Notes under the pieces: generated by a model | Databases searched by the model: none | What the model was told of the DNA's origin: nothing | The model's input: only the letters and a program-made list of their open reading frames with translations | Shown here: in pieces, positions 19,958 to 28,854 of the stretch | Layout: every line of letters starts with the position of its first letter | How positions within the stretch are numbered: the stretch's first letter is position 1 | Translations under genes and position numbers: made by a program | Assembly (NCBI RefSeq): GCF_030063145.1 | Contig: NZ_JASISM010000001.1 | Location: forward strand, 186,001 to 250,000 | Source: Cryobacterium sp. PH31-L1 | GTDB lineage: Bacteria > Actinomycetota > Actinomycetes > Actinomycetales > Microbacteriaceae | Reading direction: 5' to 3' | DNA: 64,000 nt

Positions 19958-20332
19958 ATGGCACGTCTAGCCGGCGTCGACATCCCGCGCGATAAGCGCG
20001 TGGAAGTTGCATTGACTTACATTTACGGTGTTGGCCGTACGAGGGCCCTCAAGACCCTCGCCGACACTGGAATCGACGGAAACATCCGCGTCAAGGATTT
20101 GAGCGACGATCAGCTCGTCCTTCTCCGCGACTACGTCGAGGGTTCCTTCAAGGTTGAGGGTGACCTCCGCCGTGAGGTTGCCGCTGACATCCGCCGCAAG
20201 GTTGAAATTGGCAGCTACGAGGGCATTCGCCACCGCAAGGGCCTGCCCGTTCGCGGACAGCGCACCAAGACCAACGCTCGCACCCGCAAGGGCCCGAAGC
20301 GCACCGTAGCCGGCAAGAAGAAGGCGCGCTAG
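19958..20332 (+). CDS. rpsM: Small ribosomal subunit protein S13
   Basis: 124 residues from the ATG at 19958 with AGGAG 5-9 nt upstream. S13 contacts the P-site tRNA and bridges to L5. [21 protein letters not shown] and [22 protein letters not shown] are diagnostic. The 143-nt gap after rpmJ contains a possible leader with a GGAGG...CCTCC pairing but no gene. Confidence 0.98.
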   Translation: MARLAGVDIPRDKRVEVALTYIYGVGRTRALKTLADTGIDGNIRVKDLSDDQLVLLRDYVEGSFKVEGDLRREVAADIRRKVEIGSYEGIRHRKGLPVRGQRTKTNARTRKGPKRTVAGKKKAR

Positions 20333-20378
20333 GCCCTCGGCCTAGCCCGCTAACGCCTTTAGGATTCAGGAGAAATTC

Positions 20379-20777
20379 ATGGCACAACCCAAGTCGGCCG
20401 TACGGAAGCCGCGTAAGAAAGAAAAGAAGAACATTGCTGTGGGCCAGGCCCACATCAAGAGCACCTTCAACAACACGATCGTGTCGATCACCGACACAAC
20501 CGGTGCCGTCATCAGCTGGGCCTCTTCGGGCCAGGTTGGTTTCAAGGGTTCGCGCAAGTCGACCCCCTTCGCCGCACAGCTGGCCGCCGAGTCGGCCGCC
20601 CGCCAGGCGCAGGAGCACGGCATGAAGAAGGTTGACGTCTTCGTCAAGGGACCCGGCTCAGGCCGCGAGACCGCGATCCGTTCGCTGCAGGCCGCTGGCC
20701 TCGAGGTCGGTTCGATCAACGACGTGACGCCCCAGGCTCACAACGGATGCCGTCCGCCGAAGCGCCGCCGCGTCTAA
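20379..20777 (+). CDS. rpsK: Small ribosomal subunit protein S11
   Basis: 132 residues. S11 is a platform protein near the Shine-Dalgarno helix. [20 protein letters not shown] and the C-terminal [19 protein letters not shown] are family hallmarks. An AGGAG site precedes the ATG. A terminator follows the stop. Confidence 0.98.
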   Translation: MAQPKSAVRKPRKKEKKNIAVGQAHIKSTFNNTIVSITDTTGAVISWASSGQVGFKGSRKSTPFAAQLAAESAARQAQEHGMKKVDVFVKGPGSGRETAIRSLQAAGLEVGSINDVTPQAHNGCRPPKRRRV

Positions 20778-20792
20778 AGCACAAGCTGTCAT

Positions 20793-20850
20793 CTCGACAG
20801 GGCTCGGCAATCGTTTGCGAGCCCCGTCGGGATTCTTTTCTTTCACTTTT
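20793..20850 (+). terminator. Rho-independent terminator after rpsK
   Basis: A hairpin (GACAGGGCTCG ... CGAGCCCCGTC, one mismatch) is followed by a T-rich run (TTCTTTTCTTTCACTTTTTC). It separates infA-rpsK from rpoA, so rpoA must have its own promoter. Confidence 0.75.
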
Positions 20851-20868
20851 TCACTCTCTCGTCATTGC

Positions 20869-20890
20869 AAGTGTCATATAGCGGACACTT
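20869..20890. promoter_or_regulatory. Palindrome upstream of rpoA
   Basis: Perfect 7-bp arms AAGTGTC / GACACTT around CATATAGCG, 18 nt before the rpoA start. The AT-rich centre (CATATA) could be a -10 box, which would make this an operator over the promoter. Confidence 0.35.
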
Positions 20891-20908
20891 AGCCGAAAGG
20901 AATCAACA

Positions 20909-21898
20909 GTGCTTATTGCACAGCGTCCAACGCTCACCGAAGAGAACATCTCGGAGTTCCGTTCACGGTTCATCATCGAGCCGCTCGAACCTGGCTTCGG
21001 CTACACCCTCGGCAACTCGCTTCGCCGTACCCTGCTCTCCTCGATCCCGGGCGCTGCTGTAACCAGCATCCGTATCGATGGCGTGCTGCACGAGTTCAGC
21101 ACCGTTCCCGGGGTGAAGGAAGATGTCACCGAGATCATCCTGAACATCAAGGGACTCGTCGTCTCGAGCGAGCACGACGAGCCGATCACCGCGTACCTGC
21201 GCAAGCAGGGTGCCGGCCAGGTCACCGCCGCTGACATTTCGGCTCCGGCTGGCGTCGAAGTGCACAACCCCGAACTGGTCATCGCAACCCTCAACGACAA
21301 GGCGAAGTTCGAACTCGAACTGACCATTGAGCGTGGACGTGGTTACGTCTCCAGCGCCCAGAACCGCAACGAGTTCTCCGAGGCCGGCCAGATTCCGGTC
21401 GACTCGATCTACTCGCCCGTGCTCAAGGTGACCTACCGCGTCGAGGCAACTCGTGCCGGTGAGCGCACTGACTTCGACCGCCTCGTCGTTGACGTGGAGA
21501 CCAAGTCGGCTATCTCGCCTCGCGACGCCATCGCATCCTCTGGGCGCACCCTGACCGAGCTGTTCGGTCTGGCCCGCGAGCTCAACACCGCCGCTGAGGG
21601 CATCGAGATCGGCCCCGCGCCGGTTGACGCCGTGCTCTCGACCGAGCTTTCGATTCCGATCGAAGACCTCGACCTGTCGGTGCGCTCGTACAACTGCCTC
21701 AAGCGCGAAGGCATCAACAACGTCAGCGAACTGGTCGCCCTCTCGGAGACCCAGCTGATGAACATCCGCAACTTCGGGCAGAAGTCGGTTGACGAAGTGA
21801 AGGACAAGCTCGTTGAGCTTGGCCTGTCCCTGAAGGATTCGGTTCCCGGATTCGACGGCGCGCACTTCTACAGCGGCTACGAAGAAGAGACCATCTAA
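20909..21898 (+). CDS. rpoA: DNA-directed RNA polymerase alpha subunit
   Basis: 329 residues from a GTG with GAAAGG upstream. The N-terminal domain (~1-230) dimerises and assembles core polymerase ([21 protein letters not shown]). The C-terminal domain (~250-315) contacts UP elements and activators ([32 protein letters not shown]). Complete and of normal length. Confidence 0.98.
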   Translation: MLIAQRPTLTEENISEFRSRFIIEPLEPGFGYTLGNSLRRTLLSSIPGAAVTSIRIDGVLHEFSTVPGVKEDVTEIILNIKGLVVSSEHDEPITAYLRKQGAGQVTAADISAPAGVEVHNPELVIATLNDKAKFELELTIERGRGYVSSAQNRNEFSEAGQIPVDSIYSPVLKVTYRVEATRAGERTDFDRLVVDVETKSAISPRDAIASSGRTLTELFGLARELNTAAEGIEIGPAPVDAVLSTELSIPIEDLDLSVRSYNCLKREGINNVSELVALSETQLMNIRNFGQKSVDEVKDKLVELGLSLKDSVPGFDGAHFYSGYEEETI

Positions 21899-21947
21899 GG
21901 CTCGCGCTTCCCGCTGCCTTTCGATTTTTTGATACTGGAGATTACCA

Positions 21948-22505
21948 ATGCCTAAGCCCACAAAGGGCCCCCGTCTCGGTGGCGGCCCGGCGCACGAGCG
22001 CCTCATGCTTGCGAACCTGGCCGCGGCCCTGTTCACCCACAAGTCGATCAAGACGACCGAGACTCGGGCCAAGCGCCTGCGTCCGCTCGCCGAGCGTATG
22101 GTGCAGTTCGCCAAGCGCGGCGACCTGCACGCCCGTCGTCGCGTTCTCGCAACGATCACCGACAAGACCGTCGTGCACGAGCTGTTCACGGTCATCGCCC
22201 CGCAGGTCAACGAGCGTCAGGGCGGTTACACCCGCATCACGAAGCTCGGTTTCCGCAAGGGTGACAACGCGTCCATGGTGCAGATGGAGCTCGTTCTCGA
22301 GCCCCTGGCCCCCAAGGTCAAGCGCTCCAAGACCGCGACCGTTGCCGCGACCCCCATCGGGTCCGAGAACGTCGTAGTCGAGGATGTCGTCGCTGACGAC
22401 GTTGTCGTCGAGGATGCCGTCGTCGAAGAGACCGTTGTTGCTGGAGATGTCGTAGCTGAGGATGCAGTCGTCGAAGACGCTGCAGCAGAGGCCGACAAGA
22501 AGTAG
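21948..22505 (+). CDS. rplQ: Large ribosomal subunit protein L17 with an acidic C-terminal tail
   Basis: 185 residues against ~120-130 for most L17. The core [20 protein letters not shown] to [17 protein letters not shown] ends near residue 118. The last ~65 residues form a Val/Asp/Glu repeat tail ([17 protein letters not shown] and similar). This opposes in charge the basic tails on L15 and L29. It ends the alpha operon. Confidence 0.97.
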   Translation: MPKPTKGPRLGGGPAHERLMLANLAAALFTHKSIKTTETRAKRLRPLAERMVQFAKRGDLHARRRVLATITDKTVVHELFTVIAPQVNERQGGYTRITKLGFRKGDNASMVQMELVLEPLAPKVKRSKTATVAATPIGSENVVVEDVVADDVVVEDAVVEETVVAGDVVAEDAVVEDAAAEADKK

Positions 22506-22531
22506 CATCACCCCCGCTCGCGAGAGCGCGG

Positions 22532-22568
22532 AAAGTGCCCGATTGGATCGCTCAATCGGGCACTTTTT
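22532..22568 (+). terminator. Rho-independent terminator after rplQ
   Basis: Perfect 14-bp arms AAAGTGCCCGATTG / CAATCGGGCACTTT, 7-nt loop, ending in TTTTT. Ends the ribosomal/rpoA transcript. Confidence 0.9.
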
Positions 22569-22585
22569 GCGCTCTCGACGAAAGA

Positions 22586-22597
22586 TAGGGTTGGGGG
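22586..22597 (+). promoter_or_regulatory. TAGGGT -10 box directly before the first GNAT gene
   Basis: TAGGGT at 22586-22591 ends 6 nt before the ATG, placing transcription start at or near the start codon (leaderless). Confidence 0.4.
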
Positions 22598-23641
22598 ATG
22601 GATGTACACCAGACTTCGCTGGCCGAACGCGTGGGGGTAGCCCCGGCTCCGGTTCTTCCGCAGCACCCGGATGTCCCGGCGTGGCGGCCCGCAACCACCG
22701 ACGACATCGACGGAATCTGGCAGCTGCGCCACGATATGGGCGAAGTCGACCACCCCAACTACCTCACCGCGCGCGGCGCGATCGCCGCCGACTTCGGCTA
22801 CTCGCACTTTCACCCCGAGGTTGACTCGCTCGTGGGACTCGACTCAGCTGGTCGAATCGTCGCGGTCGGCATGGTCATGTTCCCGCCCCGCCAGGTGAGC
22901 CTCGCACGGTCGATGCCGATCGGCGGGGTGCACCCGGTGCTGCGCGGCCGCGGTATCGGCCGCCAGCTGCTGGCCTGGCAGCTTGCTCGGGCGAAGCAGC
23001 AGCTCGCCACATCGACGAAGGCCCTGCCCGGCTGGATCCTCGCTTACGCCGACGAACGCTCCCCGCAGAACGCCGCCCTGTTCGAGCACGCCGGCCTCAG
23101 CATCGCACGCTACTTTCTCACCCTCGAACGCCCACTGGATGCCCCGATCCGCGTGATCCACGCGGCCGCCGGCATCCGCATTGCCGCGTATGCCGACGCA
23201 GTCTCGGCCGAGGTGCACCGTACCCGCGATGACTCCTTCATGGACCACTGGGGCAGTCAGCCGATGAGTGACGAAAACTGGAATGCCTTCGTGGGCGGAA
23301 AATGGTTTCGCCCCGACCTGTCGTTCGTGGCCTATGGAACCGACGACACCGGCACCGAGCAGGTCGTCGGCTTCGTGCTGTCAACCGCGAATGAGAACGT
23401 CTGGGCCACCCAGGGGTTCACCGGCAGCTACATCGACCTGGTCGGCGTCGTGAGCGTATGGCGTGGCCGCCACGTCGCGCAATCCCTCCTGGCTGCGCAG
23501 CTGGCTGCCGGTCAGGCCCTCGGCCACGAGCGGGTGACCCTCGCTGTGGACTCTGCGAGCCCCACCGGTGCCCTCGGCCTGTACACCGGCATGGGTTTTG
23601 TCCCCACCCATAGGAAGATGGCCTACTCGCTGGAGTTCTAG
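22598..23641 (+). CDS. Double-GNAT-domain acetyltransferase, copy 1
   Basis: 347 residues with two GNAT folds. The N-terminal one has the acetyl-CoA loop RGRGIGRQLL at ~residues 112-121; the C-terminal one has WRGRHVAQSLL and ends DSASPTGALGLYTGMGFVPT. The layout resembles MshD-type mycothiol synthases, but substrate cannot be read from sequence. A second gene of the same length follows 38 nt later and aligns along its whole length. The leaderless-type TAGGGT supports the ATG. Confidence 0.85.
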   Translation: MDVHQTSLAERVGVAPAPVLPQHPDVPAWRPATTDDIDGIWQLRHDMGEVDHPNYLTARGAIAADFGYSHFHPEVDSLVGLDSAGRIVAVGMVMFPPRQVSLARSMPIGGVHPVLRGRGIGRQLLAWQLARAKQQLATSTKALPGWILAYADERSPQNAALFEHAGLSIARYFLTLERPLDAPIRVIHAAAGIRIAAYADAVSAEVHRTRDDSFMDHWGSQPMSDENWNAFVGGKWFRPDLSFVAYGTDDTGTEQVVGFVLSTANENVWATQGFTGSYIDLVGVVSVWRGRHVAQSLLAAQLAAGQALGHERVTLAVDSASPTGALGLYTGMGFVPTHRKMAYSLEF

Positions 23642-23679
23642 GCCTGGCCGCGTTCGAGGCGTCGCGGATAGGGTGAACC

Positions 23680-24723
23680 ATGACCGATCACACGACTCCA
23701 CTCTCCGCGCGCGTGACCGATCCCGCGCAGCTGCCCATTCCCGAACATGCCCAGGTCGCACTGTGGCGCCCGGCCACTCCCGCCGACATCGACGCCGTCT
23801 GGCAGCTGGAGAAAGAAATCGGCCGCGCCGACCACCCGAACTATGTGCTCGAACGGGAGGAAATCAGCGAGGCCTTCACGTTCTCGTTCGTGGACGTCGA
23901 ACGGGACACCCTCGTGGCCGTCGACGCTGACGGGCGCATAGTCGCACACGGCCTCGTGCTGCTGCAGCCGGGCCAGCACACCCTGGTGAAAGCCAACCTG
24001 AGCGGCGGGGTGCTGCCCGAGGTGCGCGGCCGGGGCATTGGGCGTGAGCTGCTGGATTGGCAGGTCGCCCGCGGCCTGCAGCAACTGGCGACCTCCGACA
24101 AGCTGCTGCCCGGATGGATCTCCACATTCTCCGACGAGCGCGCACCGCAGAACGGGCGCCTCTACGAGAGGTTCGATCTCGCCTGCACGCGCTACTTTCT
24201 CACCCTCGACCGCATGCTCGCCGACCCGATCCGTGAGGTCAGGGTGGGCGCGGGCATCCGTTTGGCGCCGTATACGCCCGATCTCTCGGCCGCGGTGCAC
24301 GCTGCGCGCGATGCCGCCTTCATGGATCACTGGTCGAGCCAGCCCATTCCCGACGAGAGCTGGAACGCTTACGTCACCGGGCCGTCGTTCGTGAATGACC
24401 TTTCCTTCGTCGCGTTCGCAACCGCCGAGGGCGGCGCCGAGCAGGTCGTCGGCTTCATCATGTCGAGCGTGAACGAAGACGACTGGACAGCGGCCGGCTA
24501 CCGCAGCAGCTACATCGGCTTGGTCGGTGTGCTGAGCGGATGGCGCGGCCGCCACATCGCGCAGGCCCTGTTGGCCGCGCAGCTGGCCGCCAGCCGTGCC
24601 GCCGGGCACGAGCGGGCCACCCTCGACGTGGACTCGGCGAGCCCGACCGGCGCGCTCGACCTGTACACCGGCATGGGCTTCTTCGCCACCAATCGTGAGC
24701 TCGCCTACGTGCTCGAGTTCTAA
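23680..24723 (+). CDS. Double-GNAT-domain acetyltransferase, copy 2
   Basis: 347 residues, the same length as the preceding gene, with the same motifs: RGRGIGRELL in the first domain, WRGRHIAQALL and DSASPTGALDLYTGMGFFAT in the second. The C-terminal halves are more alike than the N-terminal halves. A TAGGGT box ends 5 nt before the ATG, so it also seems to have its own leaderless promoter. This is a diverged tandem duplicate; substrate unknown. Confidence 0.85.
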   Translation: MTDHTTPLSARVTDPAQLPIPEHAQVALWRPATPADIDAVWQLEKEIGRADHPNYVLEREEISEAFTFSFVDVERDTLVAVDADGRIVAHGLVLLQPGQHTLVKANLSGGVLPEVRGRGIGRELLDWQVARGLQQLATSDKLLPGWISTFSDERAPQNGRLYERFDLACTRYFLTLDRMLADPIREVRVGAGIRLAPYTPDLSAAVHAARDAAFMDHWSSQPIPDESWNAYVTGPSFVNDLSFVAFATAEGGAEQVVGFIMSSVNEDDWTAAGYRSSYIGLVGVLSGWRGRHIAQALLAAQLAASRAAGHERATLDVDSASPTGALDLYTGMGFFATNRELAYVLEF

Positions 24724-24727
24724 GGCC

Positions 24728-26683
24728 TCAACGGTAGGGCGGCGTCCTGGGCGCGTCGGGGGCACGCAGCAGCCAGCTGGCGTCCGCGAGCGGCGGCACT
24801 GCGGCGAGACGCTGAAGCGCGGCATGCACCTCGTCGGCGTAGAGTTGGCCGCCGGTCGGCCCCGGGTGCACGTGATCGCCGGCCAGCAGATCCAGGCGTC
24901 CCGCGATCACGTCGTGCCAGTTCGCGAGTTCGACCCGACGATTGCCCGCGGCGAACTCGGCGAGCCTGGCGTTGACCGTGTCAGTCCAGTCCCGCTCGGC
25001 GTAGGCATTGACCAGCACGAGCTGCCGGTCGGGTCCGAGAATGCGCAGAATCTCGGTGAGTTCATCGGTCGTGATCGGCCCGTTGGTGCCGAGCCCGATC
25101 ACCACAACCGGCTGCAACTGGTCTGCCGCCTGCAGCGCCAGCAATATGTCGTCTGCGGAATACATCCCGCGGGAGACCGACGCGTCAACGGTCATGCCCG
25201 CGAAGGTGGTCTGCAATTCCGGAACCGACGCCAGCATGACGGAGTCGCCGATCGCGGTGATCGGTCCGTCGACCAGGGCCGGGGCGGCAGTGGCCTGGCG
25301 GGCAGAATCGGCGGCCGCAGCCTGCGCGGCCGCCCGGGCCGCGGCATCCATTGCTCGTTGGCCTCTCTCGATGCGCAGTTGCGCCGAGGTCTGCGCCGGC
25401 GCGGCCACGACGGCGGCGGTGGTACCGCCGACCAGCAGCACCGACAGGGCCGCCGTTGCCGCGACCAGGCGGCGGCGATGGGTAGGGCCGGTCCACAGTG
25501 CACCGATCTGACCGATGCTGCCGCGCACGCCGACCCGCCGAATCGGCATTTCCAGCCAGCGGTATAACAATGCGGCGAGGAGCAGGGTGATGACCGTGGC
25601 GACAAGGCCGATCGCCAGCAGGCTGTTCGCGCGGGACGATGCCGGCCAGAGCAGCTGCACCAGCACGAGGATCGGCCAGTGCCACAGGTAGATGCCGTAG
25701 GAGCGCTCTCCGAGGTAGCGGAGCGGGGCCGCATCGAGCAGCCGCCCGAACCGGCCGCCGCGCACTCCCGCCCAGATGGCGACGGCTGTGGCCACGGAGA
25801 CCGCCACGAGGCCACCGTGGTAGGTGGCTGTGCCGTCTTCCGGCAGCCAGAGTGCGAAAGCGATGATCGTCAGGATGGCAGCGCCGCCGAGCCACGGACG
25901 CAATCGGGGCACTTCGTTGCGTTGTCCGCTTGGTCGACGGAGCAGCAGAGCCAGGGTGGCGCCCGCGAACAGGCCGAAGCTGTGGGTGTCGGAGCCGTAG
26001 TACACGCGGGTCGGGTCAGCTCCGGGCTGGTACAGCACACCCATCCACAGGGCAGAGGCGACGAACAACGTGGTGACAATGATCAGCCGAACGCGCGGCC
26101 GGCGAATCAGTAGCACGGCCAGCAGGAGCAACGGCCAGACCAGATAGAACTGTTCCTCCACCGCGAGCGACCACAGGTTGCGCAGCAGTTCGGGCTCGTT
26201 GACGCTGAAATAGCTCGCGTCACTGGCGATCGACACCCAGTTGTAACCGAAGGTGCTGGCCCCGATGAGTTGGGCGCCGAGACCCACCAGCACGTCGCCG
26301 CCGATCACGAAGGCGATCGTGCAGCTGATCAGCACGACCGGAATGAGCGGCGGTACCAGACGGCGGGCGCGCCGCTGCCAGAATCGGCGGAGCGAGATGC
26401 GCCCGGTGCGGGTGTGCTCGGAGACCAGAAGTCCGGTGATCAGAAAACCACTGATCACGAAGAAAACGTCCACGCCGATGAAGCCGCCGGGCAGTATCGC
26501 CGGAAAGAAATGGTACAGCGCGACGGCAATGACGGCGAGCGCACGCAGGCCGTCGAGGCCGGCCAGACGAGAGCTCCGCGGGGCATTCGTCGGTCCAAGC
26601 ACGGGAGTGTTGACCGGCCCGATCGCGGCGGTCGCTGACCGAGTTCTCCCGGTGACTGGGAATGAACGCGGGGAACGAGTCAT
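24728..26683 (-). CDS. Membrane acyltransferase (OafA/YrhL, acyltransferase-3) with C-terminal SGNH domain
   Basis: 651 residues. The N-terminal ~400 residues form an acyltransferase-3 membrane domain of about ten segments (LAGLDGLRALAVIAVALYHF, then GVDVFFVISGFLITGLL, with the catalytic histidine in the first). After a further segment, residues ~480-640 form an SGNH esterase domain: block I GDSV, block III GLGTNG, block V DHVHPG. Such fusions O-acetylate cell-wall polysaccharide. Start: ATG at 26683; a TTG two codons upstream is possible. Convergent with the GNAT genes, 4 bp apart. Confidence 0.88.
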   Translation of the reverse strand: MTRSPRSFPVTGRTRSATAAIGPVNTPVLGPTNAPRSSRLAGLDGLRALAVIAVALYHFFPAILPGGFIGVDVFFVISGFLITGLLVSEHTRTGRISLRRFWQRRARRLVPPLIPVVLISCTIAFVIGGDVLVGLGAQLIGASTFGYNWVSIASDASYFSVNEPELLRNLWSLAVEEQFYLVWPLLLLAVLLIRRPRVRLIIVTTLFVASALWMGVLYQPGADPTRVYYGSDTHSFGLFAGATLALLLRRPSGQRNEVPRLRPWLGGAAILTIIAFALWLPEDGTATYHGGLVAVSVATAVAIWAGVRGGRFGRLLDAAPLRYLGERSYGIYLWHWPILVLVQLLWPASSRANSLLAIGLVATVITLLLAALLYRWLEMPIRRVGVRGSIGQIGALWTGPTHRRRLVAATAALSVLLVGGTTAAVVAAPAQTSAQLRIERGQRAMDAAARAAAQAAAADSARQATAAPALVDGPITAIGDSVMLASVPELQTTFAGMTVDASVSRGMYSADDILLALQAADQLQPVVVIGLGTNGPITTDELTEILRILGPDRQLVLVNAYAERDWTDTVNARLAEFAAGNRRVELANWHDVIAGRLDLLAGDHVHPGPTGGQLYADEVHAALQRLAAVPPLADASWLLRAPDAPRTPPYR

Positions 26684-26762
26684 GGGCAATACATGGTTTC
26701 TTTGGCACTCATTATGGGGGTGGGCCGGGGGCCGGTTTCAACGATAACCCGAGCGCGCCGCC

Positions 26763-26775
26763 TAGGCTTACCCCC
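26763..26775 (+). promoter_or_regulatory. TAGGCT -10 box of truA (leaderless)
   Basis: TAGGCT at 26763-26768 ends 7 nt before the GTG; no ribosome binding site is present. Confidence 0.45.
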
Positions 26776-27714
26776 GTGAATCTTTTTGTGCCCCGCGCCG
26801 CGAATGCCGCGCTCGGCTCCACGCGCATCCGTCTTGACCTCTCTTACGATGGCACTGATTTTACCGGTTGGGCCCGCCAACCGGGCTTTCGAACCGTTCA
26901 GGCTGACATCGAAAATGGCCTCGCCGGCATTCTGCAGAGTTTCCCCCCGCACCCCACCCTGATCGTCGCCGGCCGAACGGATGCCGGGGTGCACGCCCGC
27001 GGGCAGGTCGCGCACTTCGACCTCACCGCCGAGCAGGCGCACTCCCTGGTGCGCATCCAGCGCGGCACCGGAAACCGCCCGCCGGTCGACCTCGGCACCG
27101 CCGTGCTGCGCCGCCTCGGCGGCATCCTGGTGACCAAGCCCGACATCGTGCTGCGCCGCGCCACGGTTGTGCCCGGCGGCTTCGACGCCCGGTTCTCCGC
27201 CATGTGGCGACGCTACGAATACCGCATCGCCGATCCCGTGGCCCTGCACGACCCGCAGCAGCGGCTGCGCACCACGTGGCATCCGTTCAAACTGGACCTT
27301 GCCGCGATGGACGCCGCGGCGGCGGCGCTCGTCGGCCTGCACGACTTCGCGGCGTACTGCAAGCCGCGGCCCGGCGCCACCACCATCCGCACCGTGCAGG
27401 ACTTTCGCTGGAAGCGAGATGAGGACGGCCTGCTCATCGCCAGCATTAAGGCGGATGCCTTCTGCCACAGCATGGTGCGCGCCATGGTCGGCGCCTGCGT
27501 GGCGGTGGGGGAAGGGCGCCTCGACGGCAGCACCCTCGCGCACCTGCACTTCGACAAGCACCGCATCAGCGAGTTCAAGGTGATGCAGGCGCACGGCCTC
27601 ACCCTGATCGACGTCGGCTACCCCGACGACGCGTCACTCGCGCAGCGCGCCATCGACACGCGCAACCGGCGCTCGCTTCCTGGGCAAGTTGCGTCTGCGG
27701 TCGCCTCCGACTAG
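26776..27714 (+). CDS. truA: tRNA pseudouridine(38-40) synthase
   Basis: 312 residues from GTG 26776; earlier in-frame starts would run into the upstream promoter region. It makes pseudouridine at positions 38-40 of the tRNA anticodon arm. The catalytic aspartate is in VAGRTDAGVHARGQVAHFDL. Further motifs are LDLSYDGTDFTGWARQ at the start and SMVRAMVGACVAVGEGRL near the end. The family often follows rplQ; here the GNAT genes and acyltransferase lie between. Confidence 0.95.
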   Translation: MNLFVPRAANAALGSTRIRLDLSYDGTDFTGWARQPGFRTVQADIENGLAGILQSFPPHPTLIVAGRTDAGVHARGQVAHFDLTAEQAHSLVRIQRGTGNRPPVDLGTAVLRRLGGILVTKPDIVLRRATVVPGGFDARFSAMWRRYEYRIADPVALHDPQQRLRTTWHPFKLDLAAMDAAAAALVGLHDFAAYCKPRPGATTIRTVQDFRWKRDEDGLLIASIKADAFCHSMVRAMVGACVAVGEGRLDGSTLAHLHFDKHRISEFKVMQAHGLTLIDVGYPDDASLAQRAIDTRNRRSLPGQVASAVASD

Positions 27715-27852
27715 TGTTGACCCTCGGTGTCTGTGCGTTGCAGCACGGCACCCGAACGTGAGCCCTCCATCGACAGTGTTCTCATCACGAAAACACGCCC
27801 GGAGCGGGATTCACGAACACCTCCGTTCGAAAAAGAAGAAAGCAGCACAACA

Positions 27853-28299
27853 GTGACGCGCACTTACACCCCCAAGGCAAGCGAACTCCAGCACGACTGG
27901 GTTGTCATCGATGCCACCGATATCGTCCTCGGACGTCTGGCCAGCCACGCGGCAATCCTGCTGCGCGGCAAGCACAAGGCCACCTTCTCCCCGCACATGG
28001 ACGGTGGCGACTTCGTCATCATCGTCAACGCCGAGAAGGTTGCCCTCACCGGCAAGAAGCTCGACCTGAAGATCGCTTACCGCCACTCCGGTTACCCGGG
28101 CGGACTCACGGCGACCAACTACTCCGAGATGCTCGAGAAGCACCCGACCCGTGCGGTCGAAAAAGCGATTCGCGGCATGCTGCCGAAGAACTCGCTCGGT
28201 CGCGCCCAGCTCACCAAGCTGAAGGTGTACGCCGGCCCTGAGCACCCGCACTCCGCTCAGCAGCCCAAGCCGTACACACTCAGCCAGGTCGCGCAGTAG
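27853..28299 (+). CDS. rplM: Large ribosomal subunit protein L13
   Basis: 148 residues from GTG 27853. L13 is an early 50S assembly protein. [20 protein letters not shown] and [20 protein letters not shown] are diagnostic. An in-frame ATG 126 nt upstream adds unrelated sequence and is rejected. The 138-nt leader has no recognised motif; the ribosome site is weak (AAGAAG). rpsI follows after 50 nt. Confidence 0.97.
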   Translation: MTRTYTPKASELQHDWVVIDATDIVLGRLASHAAILLRGKHKATFSPHMDGGDFVIIVNAEKVALTGKKLDLKIAYRHSGYPGGLTATNYSEMLEKHPTRAVEKAIRGMLPKNSLGRAQLTKLKVYAGPEHPHSAQQPKPYTLSQVAQ

Positions 28300-28349
28300 C
28301 GCCGGCAACCAGACTTCTCGACTCTTAGATAAAAAGGATTCCCATCATC

Positions 28350-28835
28350 GTGGCGAAGATCGCAGACCAGATTGACCAGGCTCCGGAGAGCTACTCCACC
28401 GAGACTCCGGCCGAAACCGTAACCAAGGCGCCCCGCGCCGTCCTCAACGTTCCCGGCGCAGCCGTCGGCCGTCGCAAGCAGGCCATCGCCCGCGTGCGCA
28501 TCGTCCCCGGCTCCGGCACAATCGTTGTCAACGGCCGCGAGTTCGCTGACTACTTCCCGAACAAGCTGCACCAGCAGCTGATCAACGACCCGTTCAAGGT
28601 TCTTGACCTGCTCGGCTCGTACGACGTCATCGCCCGCATCACCGGTGGTGGCCCGTCCGGCCAGGCCGGTGCGCTTCGGCTCGGCATCGCACGCTGCCTG
28701 AACCTGATCGACGAAGAAAACAACCGCGCCGTCCTCAAGAAGAACGGCTTCCTCAGCCGCGACGCTCGAGTCAAGGAGCGTAAGAAGGCCGGACTCAAGA
28801 AGGCCCGTAAGGCACCTCAGTTCAGCAAGCGCTAA
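28350..28835 (+). CDS. rpsI: Small ribosomal subunit protein S9
   Basis: 161 residues, about 30 longer than E. coli S9 through an acidic N-terminal extension usual in Actinobacteria. The core starts at [33 protein letters not shown] and the basic C-terminus [12 protein letters not shown], which reaches the P site, are intact. GTG start with AAAGGA upstream. Confidence 0.97.
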   Translation: MAKIADQIDQAPESYSTETPAETVTKAPRAVLNVPGAAVGRRKQAIARVRIVPGSGTIVVNGREFADYFPNKLHQQLINDPFKVLDLLGSYDVIARITGGGPSGQAGALRLGIARCLNLIDEENNRAVLKKNGFLSRDARVKERKKAGLKKARKAPQFSKR

Positions 28836-28854
28836 CCCGATAGCCGACGACGAA

